From: Vibrio sp. 10N.286.49.B1
GTDB lineage: Bacteria > Pseudomonadota > Gammaproteobacteria > Enterobacterales > Vibrionaceae
Direction: 5' to 3'
Assembly: GCF_002873335.1 (NCBI RefSeq)
Contig: NZ_MCUW01000003.1
Coordinates: forward strand, 1 to 64,000
DNA length: 64,000 nt
Below the pieces are notes generated by a model. The model saw only the letters and a program-made list of their open reading frames with translations. It did no database searches and was not told the DNA's origin. Every line of letters begins with the position of its first letter. Positions within the stretch are counted from its first letter, which is position 1. Made by a program: the position numbers and the translations under genes. Shown in pieces: positions 9,251 through 18,100 of this stretch.

Positions 9251-9289
9251 AAAAAAGCCCAGATTTACAGACGTAAACCTGGGCTTATA
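9251..9289 (-). terminator. Terminator of the rlmKL-uup-DUF3466 operon
   Basis: AAGCCCAG..TTTAC pairs with GTAAA..CTGGGCTT around 9254-9286. On the minus strand the stem is followed by TTTTTTAC, 12 bases after the DUF3466 stop. Confidence 0.8.
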
Positions 9290-9300
9290 ATTCGACAACT

Positions 9301-11274
9301 TTACTTGTTACGGCGTAACCCCAAGAAGCCTAAGAAAATCATTGCGATCCAACCTAAGCTGCCACCTTTACGCTCTACAGGCACAGAATCTAAGGAGCGA
9401 GTTACAATTGAACGATCTGCTGCATTTGCGATCGGGATCAACTTCACCGCAACAACTTTTTCTCGTGTTTGACCATTACCACAATAAGAGTTGTGGCCTG
9501 TCGAATCGTAACCAGGTTCACACTTAAGGGCAGTAGCGGCAATCACGCCATCATCATTGATATCAGCGGCATCAATAATACGATACTTATTGTTCGATGC
9601 ACTATCCGCTCCACCATTAGTCAAATCATCAAGCAACCAAGGTTTGCCTTGGAATACAGCGAGGCGGCTTGCATCAGTTCCTGTGGTATCGTACGGATAA
9701 ATAAATCCTCGTTGACGACGTTTTTTACCATAGAACTCCGTCGCTTGTTCAGCATCGACAGCACCCACAATTTCGTTGAAGTTGTTGATTGCGCCAGTCT
9801 TACCGCCGACACCACGGAAAAAGATACCGCTATTACCATTCAGTTCGTCGAAGTACTGGGCCGATGCACCGCCGCTACTGTTCACTTTAGATAGGAACAT
9901 TCGATTTGCCGCTGCGCCGTTTTCACGCTTATCGCCACGTCGCTTCGCTTCACCAATTAATACTAAATGTTCATTGATGTCGGTAGCGACTGAGTTGCTA
10001 TAAATGAAATCATCGCCGTCTTTAATCGTCGAGCGACTGATCCGAGATGGTGACCAAGCATTACCATCCATTATCGGTGTATCGTTTGGTCTAAACACAG
10101 TAGCCTCAACGAAAACATTACTTCCGTCTTGATAACTGTTTAAACCAACGAGTACCGGTTTGCCGTTAAAAACGTCGGGGTTTTTACTGACAACCGCACC
10201 ACGAACACTGCCTTGCATGGCTTTTTTATCGACGTTTCGCGAGGTACCGTTGTTCCAACCAGATATTGCAGTTACGGCAGTACCATCTGAAGACCAAACA
10301 GCTGCTTTGGACGCAAACGCAAAATTTTGACACTCTCGTTTTGCTGCTGGGTCGTCACCTGAAAGACAGTTGTTCAGGTCGCCTCCCCAGTTTTTATTGT
10401 CATCGTTATAATCGAATGGACCTACTGCTGCACTACCGACATAATAGGTACTACCGCTATCTGTAAATGAATCCCAGGCCATTGTGCGGCCCATTTGAGT
10501 CGTAATCTGCTTTTCTTTATCACTACCACTATCGGCAATAGGTAAAAGCATCGTCGTATTTGTACCATCAAATACGTAACCACGTTGTCTATAGGCAGTG
10601 GCCAACTTACCTGAATCCAGCTTAAAGTAACCTGAACTGGTCGTGCCTATTGTCTTTGCAGCATCAAGGTTATTGATAACAATATTTGCTGAGTTAGCCT
10701 CTGCTACTTGAATATCACCAGGTTTATATATTGACGTTGGATCGACAGATAGTTTCTCTACAGCGCTTGTTTCATTGCCAGAGAAGGCTTGGGCATTAGA
10801 CTTATACTCACTTGCATTATAAGCGTCCCTCTCACGCTTTAATCCACCAATCGAACTAAAACTGTGCCACATTTTATCCGTCCATGCAGGGTCACAAGTC
10901 TGGTAACCCAATTCAGAACGACAATAATCTCGATTTCGATTCCAATCCGTGTAATAAAAACTTACATCGAAATTGTATGGGACTTCATCCCTATAAGAAA
11001 ACCCTTCAGACCCATTTCGTGAGTCACCATAAAGCGTATAATCCGGACAGCTGCGACTGTCATCAAAACAACCCATCGGCGATGAAGAGAGATCGTCGGT
11101 TGTTTTCGCTATTGCTGAGCCATAAAACTCAGTGTAAGTCGCGTCATAGATACCATCACTTTGAATGCTGGCAGTTGGATCAACTTCTACTACTTTGTAT
11201 AAAGCGGCATGTGCGGTGGTTGCAGCGAATACGCTTGCAGCGACCATTGAAATTTTAAATTGTTTACAACTCAT
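9301..11274 (-). CDS. DUF3466 family exported protein with GlyGly-CTERM-like tail
   Basis: 657 residues. An N-terminal signal peptide (MSCKQFKISMVAASVFAATT, cut after AHA) is followed by a long beta-rich region with several GF-Y/GFVFDG-like and ND-G motifs, resembling the WD/HAF-like repeats of the DUF3466 family of Vibrio and Shewanella. The C-terminus reads ERKGGSLGWIAMIFLGFLGL followed by RRNK, a Gly-Gly motif, one hydrophobic helix and a basic end. This is the layout of GlyGly-CTERM sorting signals processed by rhombosortase in type II secretors. Several Cys residues suggest disulfides. It starts five bases after uup and is therefore in its operon, although the functions seem unrelated. 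Function unknown; surface location is inferred. Confidence 0.8.
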   Translation of the reverse strand: MSCKQFKISMVAASVFAATTAHAALYKVVEVDPTASIQSDGIYDATYTEFYGSAIAKTTDDLSSSPMGCFDDSRSCPDYTLYGDSRNGSEGFSYRDEVPYNFDVSFYYTDWNRNRDYCRSELGYQTCDPAWTDKMWHSFSSIGGLKRERDAYNASEYKSNAQAFSGNETSAVEKLSVDPTSIYKPGDIQVAEANSANIVINNLDAAKTIGTTSSGYFKLDSGKLATAYRQRGYVFDGTNTTMLLPIADSGSDKEKQITTQMGRTMAWDSFTDSGSTYYVGSAAVGPFDYNDDNKNWGGDLNNCLSGDDPAAKRECQNFAFASKAAVWSSDGTAVTAISGWNNGTSRNVDKKAMQGSVRGAVVSKNPDVFNGKPVLVGLNSYQDGSNVFVEATVFRPNDTPIMDGNAWSPSRISRSTIKDGDDFIYSNSVATDINEHLVLIGEAKRRGDKRENGAAANRMFLSKVNSSGGASAQYFDELNGNSGIFFRGVGGKTGAINNFNEIVGAVDAEQATEFYGKKRRQRGFIYPYDTTGTDASRLAVFQGKPWLLDDLTNGGADSASNNKYRIIDAADINDDGVIAATALKCEPGYDSTGHNSYCGNGQTREKVVAVKLIPIANAADRSIVTRSLDSVPVERKGGSLGWIAMIFLGFLGLRRNK

Positions 11275-11279
11275 CTAGG

Positions 11280-13202
11280 CTAACTTTCCTGTTGCATTGC
11301 TTCAAGCTCTTCCCATCGCTCGAAAGCAACGTCCAACTCCTGCTCTTTAGCAGAAAGCTTATCTAATACGGGTTGAGTTTCCTCAACGGGTTTTGAGAAG
11401 AACTCGGCGTTGTTCACCACTTCTTGTAGCGCACCAAGTTCATCTTCTAACTGCTCGAGTAGTGCGGGTAACGCTTCTAGCTCTCTCAGCAGTTTATACG
11501 ACAATTTTTTCGGTTTGGAGTTCACCGCAGTTGGGTTCTTTTTCGTTTCAACTGGCGATTTTTCTGTCACCTTGACAACATCAACACCACGTCGGGCATC
11601 TTTGACCTGCAAACGTTGCTGCTGAGCATCATGATAACCGCCTACAAACTCTTCAATAACCCCTTCACCTTCAAAAATCCAGCTCGTCGTCACAGTATTA
11701 TCAACAAATTGACGATCGTGACTAACTAACAGCATTGTTCCTTGATAATTACCGAGTAAATCTTCGAGCAATTCAAGCGTTTCAATATCGAGATCGTTCG
11801 TTGGTTCATCGAGAATTAATAAATTATTAGGCTTTAGGAAGAGTCTAGCCAATAGCAAACGGTTTTTCTCGCCACCAGAAAGTGCTTTAACTGGGGTACG
11901 TGCTCGTTTTGGCGCAAACAAAAAGTCTTGAAGATAACTCAACGCATGTCTTTGACGGCCACCAACAGTGACTTCCTGTTTACCATCGGCGAGGTTATCG
12001 ATGACGGTTTTTTCCGGATCGAGTGCCTCTCGATATTGGTCAAAGTAAGCAACCTCTAATTTGGTGCCACACTTCAATTTTCCAGAAGACGGTTGCAACT
12101 TATCAAGCAGCAACTTGATTAGAGTACTTTTGCCACAACCATTTGGGCCAATCAAAGCAATTCGATCGCCTCTCATGATATTGAAAGAGAAATCTTTAAC
12201 AATCGTCTTTCCTTCAATATCGTAATTTAGACCTTCTGCTTCAAAGACAATTTTTCCTGAACGCGTGCCGTCATCAACGTTAAGATTCACTTTACCTTGA
12301 ACCTCACGACGATCGCTTCTCTCTTCCCGAAGCTTTTTAAGTGCGCGAACACGACCTTCATTTCGGGTGCGACGGGCTTTAATACCTTGTCGAATCCATA
12401 CTTCTTCTTGTGCTAGTTTTTTATCAAACTCTGCATTTTGCATCTCTTCGATACGCAGGTTTTCTTCTTTTTCAATCAGGTACTGATCATAGTTACCCGG
12501 ATATGAGACTAACTGGCCTCGATCTAAATCAACGATACGTGTCGCCATCGAACTAATGAAGGCGCGATCGTGCGAAATAAAGATAATAGAACCGCGGAAA
12601 TCTTTTAAAAACGTTTCAAGCCATTCAATCGTCGCGACGTCTAGATGGTTGGTTGGCTCATCGAGTAATAGAACATCAGGGTCACACACCAGTGCACGTG
12701 CCAGTGCGGCTTTACGTTGCCAACCGCCCGAAAGATCGGTAAGCAGCGTGGCTCCGTCGAGTTTTAATGCGGCAAGAATATTTTTGATTCTGTCTTCAAA
12801 ACGCCAAGCCCCAAGAACCTCAAGGTTTTCCTGAACGCGAGCAAGCTTGTTAATGTTTTTTTCGCTTGGATCATGCATCATCAGATCGAGTAATGCATGA
12901 TACTCCTTGAGAACTTGGCCTACCTCTGCAAGCCCTTCTGCCACGTAATCTTCGACCGTGCCTTCTTGGTTGCGGGGTGGATCTTGCTCAAGACGAGAAA
13001 CCACCACATCTTGTGTAATTTGCAGTTTGCCGTCGTCCATGATGATTTCACCGGCAATGACTTTCATTAACGTCGACTTACCGGCACCGTTACGGCCAAC
13101 TAAACACACACGTTCATTTTCTTGAAGTGCAAAATCTGATTTGTCTAGCAAAGGATGATCACCAAATGCTAGTTGTCCATTATGAATGGTAAGTAATGCC
13201 AT
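11280..13202 (-). CDS. uup: ABC-F family ATPase Uup
   Basis: 640 residues. Two ABC ATPase domains without membrane segments: first Walker A GRNGAGKST (about 36-44), signature LSGGWQRK, Walker B VLLLDEPTNHLD; second Walker A GPNGCGKST (about 350), signature LSGGEKNR, Walker B LLILDEPTNDLD. A charged linker separates them and a C-terminal coiled coil (from about 570) is the DNA/RNA-binding part typical of Uup. Uup binds ribosomes and branched DNA and suppresses precise transposon excision in E. coli. The start overlaps the end of the upstream glutaredoxin-like gene by 23 bases. In E. coli uup also follows rlmKL. Confidence 0.95.
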   Translation of the reverse strand: MALLTIHNGQLAFGDHPLLDKSDFALQENERVCLVGRNGAGKSTLMKVIAGEIIMDDGKLQITQDVVVSRLEQDPPRNQEGTVEDYVAEGLAEVGQVLKEYHALLDLMMHDPSEKNINKLARVQENLEVLGAWRFEDRIKNILAALKLDGATLLTDLSGGWQRKAALARALVCDPDVLLLDEPTNHLDVATIEWLETFLKDFRGSIIFISHDRAFISSMATRIVDLDRGQLVSYPGNYDQYLIEKEENLRIEEMQNAEFDKKLAQEEVWIRQGIKARRTRNEGRVRALKKLREERSDRREVQGKVNLNVDDGTRSGKIVFEAEGLNYDIEGKTIVKDFSFNIMRGDRIALIGPNGCGKSTLIKLLLDKLQPSSGKLKCGTKLEVAYFDQYREALDPEKTVIDNLADGKQEVTVGGRQRHALSYLQDFLFAPKRARTPVKALSGGEKNRLLLARLFLKPNNLLILDEPTNDLDIETLELLEDLLGNYQGTMLLVSHDRQFVDNTVTTSWIFEGEGVIEEFVGGYHDAQQQRLQVKDARRGVDVVKVTEKSPVETKKNPTAVNSKPKKLSYKLLRELEALPALLEQLEDELGALQEVVNNAEFFSKPVEETQPVLDKLSAKEQELDVAFERWEELEAMQQES

Positions 13203-13431
13203 TGAGGTTCAACCATTGTTGTAATTGATAAATATCGAAGGGCCAATTTAGCTCTGAAGTATTTGTCGCGACCACAGGTATAGTGACGCCGTAACGCTCA
13301 AATAAATCATCGTTGAATGCTATATCAATTGTTTCGAATTGTAGAGAAAGCCCTACGCTATGAAGCAGTTCGGATGCCATCTCACAGAGATGGCATCCTT
13401 CCGTACTGTATAAAATCAGTTCCTTTGTCAT
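13180..13431 (-). CDS. Glutaredoxin-like (DUF836) protein
   Basis: 83 residues. The N-terminus LILYSTEGCHLCEMA has a CxxC (Cys-His-Leu-Cys) redox motif after the first strand of a thioredoxin fold. The cis-proline motif TIPVVA follows (about residue 50), then a C-terminal helix, as in DUF836/YruB-like glutaredoxins. The substrate is unknown. The gene sits between rlmKL (8-base gap) and uup (23-base overlap), so it is translated within one operon with them; this arrangement is common in Vibrio. Confidence 0.85.
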   Translation of the reverse strand: MTKELILYSTEGCHLCEMASELLHSVGLSLQFETIDIAFNDDLFERYGVTIPVVATNTSELNWPFDIYQLQQWLNLNGITYHS

Positions 13432-13439
13432 TAAATCAC

Positions 13440-15563
13440 TTAGCTCTTGTGAGTAATCAGCCAGCAGTTATGAATATGCTTATTGCGGGCAAAATCAAGC
13501 GGTAAGGTTTTATCTGAAATGTTCTGCGCGACAAGCCCTACTTGAGCAAGTGCATCATGGTCCATCTTGAACAAACGCTTGTTATTAGAAAAAACAATCG
13601 TTCCGTCTTCTCTGAGCAAACGTTTAAGATTTTCCATCAGCATGACGTGATCACGTTGAACATCAAATGATTGAGACATACGTTTTGAATTAGAAAATGT
13701 TGGCGGATCAATAAAGATTAAATCGTAATCCGTATTTTCATTCTCTAGCCATTGCAAGCAATCCGCTTGAATAAATTTATGCTGCCCACCCACTTGGTTA
13801 TTAAGCTGCATGTTCTCTTTAGCCCACTCTAGATAAGTGTTGGACATATCGACTGTTGTGGTGGATTTTGCACCACCAACTGCTGCATGTACGGAAGCAG
13901 AGCCGGTATAAGCGAACAGATTTAGAAAGTCTTTCCCTGCAGCCATTTGACCTAATTTACGACGAGTAATTTTATGGTCAAGAAACAGCCCAGTATCAAG
14001 ATAATCATGAAGATTAACAATCAACTTAGCGCCGTACTCATTAACTTCCATGCGATCAGATTTCGTTGCCAATCGATTGTACTGAGATGAACCTTTCTTC
14101 TTCTCACGAACCTTAATCACAACGTTATTCGTCTCAATACCGGTCACGTTAATGCTGGCGCGAATAATTTCCGTCAAGCGACGTTTTGTCTTCTCTTCAG
14201 GAATGTCTTTAGGTGCGGCGTATTCTTGAATGACTAGATGGTCCTGATACACGTCAATCGCGACATTGTACTCAGGAAGATCGGCGTCATAAATACGATA
14301 ACAATCCAACTCCTCACGCTTAGCCCACTTGGCTATCTTCGCAAGGTTCTTTTTAAGTCGGTTGGTAAAATCAGGGGCTATAACTTGATCAGTGCGCTTT
14401 TCAGCAAGTTCACCCGCAGAGCGTCCAGAGATGGAGTAATTTTTCTGGTGACACGGTAACGCACCATTATTCAATTTAAATTGTTTGTCAGCACGCATGC
14501 GCAAACAACTTAACAGATCATCTGAACTTGAAAATATAGAAGCCTTACAGCCGCCAAATTCGATTTTTAATTGATTACCAAACTCAGTATACAGTGCAAT
14601 TAGGCCGGGCTCAGTCCCCAGTCGCTCACCGTAAGGAGGGTTACAAATAATCACACCATCGCCAAACCCGTCAGGCTTCGTCAATTTACTCGCATCACCC
14701 ACTGCAAACGTAATCAGGTCTTCAACACCAGCACGGCGTGCATTGTCTTTTGCCGTTTGTATTACTCGAGGGTCGTTATCAACCCCCCAAAACCGGCTGT
14801 CAGTTTTCTTGACACCGCGTCGACCTTGCACACTGGCTTCCGATTTAATCTCTGCCCACAGCTCAGGTTGGAAGTCTTCATAGGCTTCCAAACACCAACT
14901 TTTGCGCTTAACGCTTGGCGCCATATTGGCCGCAACCATCGCGGCTTCAATCAATAACGTTCCAGAACCACACATAGGATCTAATAAGTTACCACCAGGC
15001 GTCCAACCACTCCTAGCTACAATAGCGGATGCTAAAGTTTCACGTAATGGTGCGCGACCCGCTTCGGTACGGTACCCACGTTGATGTAAACCGGAACCAA
15101 CCATATCAAGGCCTAATATCGCTTTCTCTTTATGTAAACGTACGTGAATACGGACATCAGGGTTTTCTTTACTGATATTTGGACGTGGTAGGCTCTTTTT
15201 AGTGAAACAATCAACAATTGCATCTTTTACTTTCATCGCGCCGTATTGGCTATTGCGAATTTCATTGTTAGTGCCGTTAAAATCCACAATGAATTTTTTA
15301 GAACTATGAAAATGGTTAACCCAATTAACTGCAGACGCAGACAGGTACAAATCCATATCATCTTGACAGGTGAACTCAGCAAGAATCTTAACGAAGCGAG
15401 AAGCATATCGGCTCCACAGGCAAAGACGATAGATCTGCTCATTAGTTGCTTTAAATTTCACCCCTGCCTGGACGGGATTGACGGTTTCGATTCCAAGTTG
15501 CTCAAGCTCACGAGCAAGTAAGTTCTCAAGCCCATTTGAAGTAACGGCAAGATATTGATTCAT
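13440..15563 (-). CDS. rlmL: 23S rRNA methyltransferase RlmKL (m2G2445 and m7G2069)
   Basis: 707 residues from the ATG at 15563 ([20 protein letters not shown]), close to the 702 of E. coli; an upstream start ten codons earlier adds an unrelated extension. It is a fusion of two methyltransferases. The THUMP domain (about 45-155) precedes the RlmL part, with SAM motif [15 protein letters not shown] and catalytic NPPYGERLG. The RlmK part (from about 500) has [15 protein letters not shown] and [10 protein letters not shown]. RlmL makes m2G2445 and RlmK makes m7G2069 in helix 74 of 23S rRNA. It is the first gene of the operon with the glutaredoxin-like gene, uup and DUF3466. Confidence 0.97.
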   Translation of the reverse strand: MNQYLAVTSNGLENLLARELEQLGIETVNPVQAGVKFKATNEQIYRLCLWSRYASRFVKILAEFTCQDDMDLYLSASAVNWVNHFHSSKKFIVDFNGTNNEIRNSQYGAMKVKDAIVDCFTKKSLPRPNISKENPDVRIHVRLHKEKAILGLDMVGSGLHQRGYRTEAGRAPLRETLASAIVARSGWTPGGNLLDPMCGSGTLLIEAAMVAANMAPSVKRKSWCLEAYEDFQPELWAEIKSEASVQGRRGVKKTDSRFWGVDNDPRVIQTAKDNARRAGVEDLITFAVGDASKLTKPDGFGDGVIICNPPYGERLGTEPGLIALYTEFGNQLKIEFGGCKASIFSSSDDLLSCLRMRADKQFKLNNGALPCHQKNYSISGRSAGELAEKRTDQVIAPDFTNRLKKNLAKIAKWAKREELDCYRIYDADLPEYNVAIDVYQDHLVIQEYAAPKDIPEEKTKRRLTEIIRASINVTGIETNNVVIKVREKKKGSSQYNRLATKSDRMEVNEYGAKLIVNLHDYLDTGLFLDHKITRRKLGQMAAGKDFLNLFAYTGSASVHAAVGGAKSTTTVDMSNTYLEWAKENMQLNNQVGGQHKFIQADCLQWLENENTDYDLIFIDPPTFSNSKRMSQSFDVQRDHVMLMENLKRLLREDGTIVFSNNKRLFKMDHDALAQVGLVAQNISDKTLPLDFARNKHIHNCWLITHKS

Positions 15564-16101
15564 AGTGTTTGTCTGACTGCGGAAAAATGGCACTAATTAT
15601 ACCTGATAAAGCCGAATCTCACTAACCAAACAAGCCGCTTTACTCATGATTACTGTTTATTTGCGCAAGCTTTAATCATATGAAAACAAACAACACTCCT
15701 CTTGATTCACTTTGCCATTTTTTAAATACAATTCACGCCCGTATCGCTTAAGGCCGAAGTGACTACTTATTCACACCAAAACTGGACTATACCAAGTAAA
15801 TTTAATTACTGAAAGTTACTTACATAATGAATAAAATGAGGAATAAATGATGAAAAAATAGAGGTTTTATGATGAAAAATAGAGCGCAAACTACGTGATA
15901 TTTATCGCAATTATTTGCGGCCCTTCAAAATATGTCGTGACGGGAAAGCCCTTATGAGGATGCTTCCATGAAAGCGATGGTATGAGGTAGCGTTTTCCAA
16001 ACAAAAAAAATCGACCCTAAGGTCGATTTATTATTGATGGAGCGTCTTAACGTTGGAATAAAGCACCACTGCTTTTCCTCTTTGGCGTTCTCACGCCCTT
16101 G
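15564..16101. other. Intergenic region between zapC and rlmKL
   Basis: 538 bases without a supported gene. It contains the zapC terminator (16003-16029) and must hold the promoter of rlmKL. No conserved RNA or strong repeat was recognised. Confidence 0.6.
16003..16029 (-). terminator. Terminator after zapC
   Basis: AAATCGACC (16008-16016) and GGTCGATTT (16021-16029) form the stem with loop CTAA. In the minus direction it is followed by eight T. Confidence 0.85.
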
Positions 16102-16647
16102 CTAGCCAACCAATGCGATTGGCTCTAGCGACGTCATGTAGAGATGTGCTGAAGCCATCCTATCATGCATCACTTTAATACTTTGACCAAACTGGACCCC
16201 TTTAGATGACGTCAGGTTAAACGCCTCTAAATCGACTAACGCGCACAAGCTCGCGCTCTCTCCCACTTCTAAGACAATAAAGAACCCCGCTGAGTGCTGG
16301 TTCGTCAATCGAACCAACTCGCCTTCTTCAGGCTCGAATACGGTATTCTGATGGTCAAAGAACCAGCTCTTCGGCTGTACCGGCTTATGAAAGCGCTTGG
16401 CCGCTACACAATACAGAGCTAACTCGGCTTGTCGTGGTTCAGAAAGGTCTAATGTACTAATTTGGTCTTTATAGATTTGAAACGCGGACGCGTCATCAAC
16501 TGTGAAGTTATTCTGACCCATCGCGCACTCAACTAAGAGTTTTCGGGAAAGATTGGTTTTAAAAACCATCTCATCTCCCAAATCCAGCATCAGAGAATTT
16601 TCATCCTCATCCATATACCAGATCCATGTATCGCTGGGTTTAAGCAT
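16102..16647 (-). CDS. zapC: Cell division protein ZapC
   Basis: 181 residues. ZapC is a cytoplasmic FtsZ-bundling protein that stabilises the Z ring. The sequence follows E. coli ZapC over its length: DTWIWYMDEDENSLMLDLG at the N-terminus, VDDASAFQIY, QKAEL-like RQAELALYCVAAKRF, PKSWFF and GQSIKVMHDRM near the end. The gene lies next to pyrD as in E. coli, with a 205-base gap that includes the pyrD terminator, so it is probably transcribed separately. Confidence 0.93.
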   Translation of the reverse strand: MLKPSDTWIWYMDEDENSLMLDLGDEMVFKTNLSRKLLVECAMGQNNFTVDDASAFQIYKDQISTLDLSEPRQAELALYCVAAKRFHKPVQPKSWFFDHQNTVFEPEEGELVRLTNQHSAGFFIVLEVGESASLCALVDLEAFNLTSSKGVQFGQSIKVMHDRMASAHLYMTSLEPIALVG

Positions 16648-16744
16648 CGTTCCGTCTCTTATAACTAAAGAATAATCAGACTGTTAGGTAAAACGCTTAA
16701 TTACCTTTTTGGTCAGTTGATTCTAATTCTACAAACGATTGGAT

Positions 16745-16772
16745 AAAAAAAAAGGGGAAAACTATTTCCCCT
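16745..16772 (-). terminator. Terminator of pyrD
   Basis: GGGGAAA (16754-16760) and TTTCCCC (16765-16771) form a stem followed on the minus strand by nine T. Confidence 0.85.
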
Positions 16773-16852
16773 CTCTATGGTTATAACTTGGACAGAACTG
16801 TCAATATATGAACGTATTGCTCGTCTATAAGCGTATTAACGAGTGAAGAACA

Positions 16853-17863
16853 TTATAAGTTCTTCACGATCTCTTTCACGAGCTTAGGTCCATGGTAAAT
16901 AAAACCTGAATAGACTTGGACCAATTCAGCACCAGCCATCAGCTTTTCTTTTGCAGATACATAAGAATCGATCCCGCCAACACCAATGATCGGTAGTTTA
17001 CCATCAAGATGCTTAGCCAATAAGCGCACCACTTCGGTACTGCGTGACTGAACCGGTCGTCCGCTCAGTCCACCAGCTTCATTTGCATGCTTCATACCGT
17101 CAACAATGGTACGGTCTAACGTCGTATTCGTCGCGACCACACCATCTATATTGTTGTTAATGAGTGATTCACAAATTTGTTGAAGCTCATCATCGCTAAG
17201 ATCTGGAGCAATTTTCAACGCAAGTGGCACATACTTTCCATGCTTCTCGGCCAACTCGGCTTGCTTTGCTTTTAGCTCACTGAGAAGATCGTCAAGTGCT
17301 TCACCATACTGCAGCGAGCGCAGCCCTGGTGTATTTGGGGAAGAAATATTGACGGCTATGTAGCCTGCATGTTCATACACTTTTTCCATGCAAATCACAT
17401 AGTCTTCAGCCCCTTTCTCAATCGGGGTGTCTTTATTCTTACCAATATTGATCCCAATAATACCGTCGTACTTCACCTTTTTAACATTCTCAACTAGGTT
17501 ATCAACCCCTAAGTTATTGAATCCCATTCGGTTAATAATGCCCTCTGCTTCTACAAGACGAAAGAGGCGTGGTTTGTCATTACCCGATTGCGGACGTGGT
17601 GTAACCGTCCCTACTTCGACAAAGCCAAAACCCATGGCACCAAATGCTTCAATGCACTCGCCATTTTTATCAAGACCAGCAGCAAGTCCCACTGGATTCT
17701 TAAAAGTCAGTCCCATACATTCGACTGGACGATCAGGTAGATGTTGACGATAAGCTAAGTCAAGAGGTGTGCCGGTAAAGCGCTTGAAGTTTTGAATAGC
17801 AAGATCATGAGCCTTTTCGGCATCAAGTTGAAAAAAGCCAGTTCTGGCCAGACGGTAAAGCAT
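16853..17863 (-). CDS. pyrD: Dihydroorotate dehydrogenase (quinone), class 2
   Basis: 336 residues, the same as E. coli PyrD. It oxidises dihydroorotate to orotate at the inner membrane with FMN and passes electrons to quinone (pyrimidine synthesis). Features: the N-terminal amphipathic membrane helix [20 protein letters not shown], the FMN/substrate regions [10 protein letters not shown] and NRMGFNN, the catalytic Ser in [14 protein letters not shown] (about 175), GVVATNTT and VGGIDSY near the end. The ATG is preceded by GGAGG. A PurR-like box and a possible SD-sequestering leader lie upstream (17864-17923), matching the known control of E. coli pyrD. Confidence 0.98.
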   Translation of the reverse strand: MLYRLARTGFFQLDAEKAHDLAIQNFKRFTGTPLDLAYRQHLPDRPVECMGLTFKNPVGLAAGLDKNGECIEAFGAMGFGFVEVGTVTPRPQSGNDKPRLFRLVEAEGIINRMGFNNLGVDNLVENVKKVKYDGIIGINIGKNKDTPIEKGAEDYVICMEKVYEHAGYIAVNISSPNTPGLRSLQYGEALDDLLSELKAKQAELAEKHGKYVPLALKIAPDLSDDELQQICESLINNNIDGVVATNTTLDRTIVDGMKHANEAGGLSGRPVQSRSTEVVRLLAKHLDGKLPIIGVGGIDSYVSAKEKLMAGAELVQVYSGFIYHGPKLVKEIVKNL

Positions 17864-17867
17864 GGTG

Positions 17868-17900
17868 CCTCCGATAGATAACCCGTGTAAACGGGGAGGT
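17868..17900 (-). promoter_or_regulatory. pyrD leader with alternative pairing of the Shine-Dalgarno sequence
   Basis: In the pyrD mRNA leader, ACCUCCCCGU can pair either with the nearby ACGGG (stem CCCGU/ACGGG) or, through CCUCC, with the GGAGG ribosome binding site four bases before the AUG. This resembles the start-site/hairpin control of pyrC and pyrD in enteric bacteria. Seen in sequence; function inferred. Confidence 0.4.
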
Positions 17901-17907
17901 ATTATTC

Positions 17908-17923
17908 ACGCAAACGTTTAAAC
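17908..17923. promoter_or_regulatory. PurR-like operator upstream of pyrD
   Basis: ACGCAAACGTTTAAAC matches 10 of 12 defined positions of the PurR consensus ANGCAANCGNTTNCNT. It lies 45-60 bases before the pyrD start. E. coli pyrD is a PurR target. Confidence 0.6.
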
Positions 17924-17991
17924 TTGCAATTGAGAATTCGCTTTTGTTCACCAAAAGCAATCGTTTAGGCGAATAAGCATACAATCACAGA

Positions 17992-18004
17992 GTGACAACG
18001 TCAC
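17992..18004. promoter_or_regulatory. matS site (MatP binding)
   Basis: GTGACAACGTCAC is a perfect match to the matS consensus GTGACRNYGTCAC. It lies between pyrD and the glutamate dehydrogenase gene. Confidence 0.9.
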
Positions 18005-18023
18005 CAATAACGCCAAAGTAATA

Positions 18024-18052
18024 AAAAACGCCCTAATTGGGCGCTTTTATTT
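18024..18052 (-). terminator. Terminator of the glutamate dehydrogenase gene
   Basis: CGCCC and GGGCG flank loop TAATT, with A4 before and T4 after. In the minus direction the stem is followed by TTTTTT. Confidence 0.8.
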
Positions 18053-18100
18053 AGGCTAAACCTAACGTTATCTGATTAACATACTGCGTGAAGCTCTGGC

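Noticed and set aside
13283..13295. GTGACGCCGTAAC, a near-matS sequence (also GTGACGGCGTAAC at 19001 and GTGACAATGTCGC at 2976)
   Set aside because: Each has one mismatch in the conserved arms and lies inside coding sequence; single-mismatch sites are expected by chance in a window this size.
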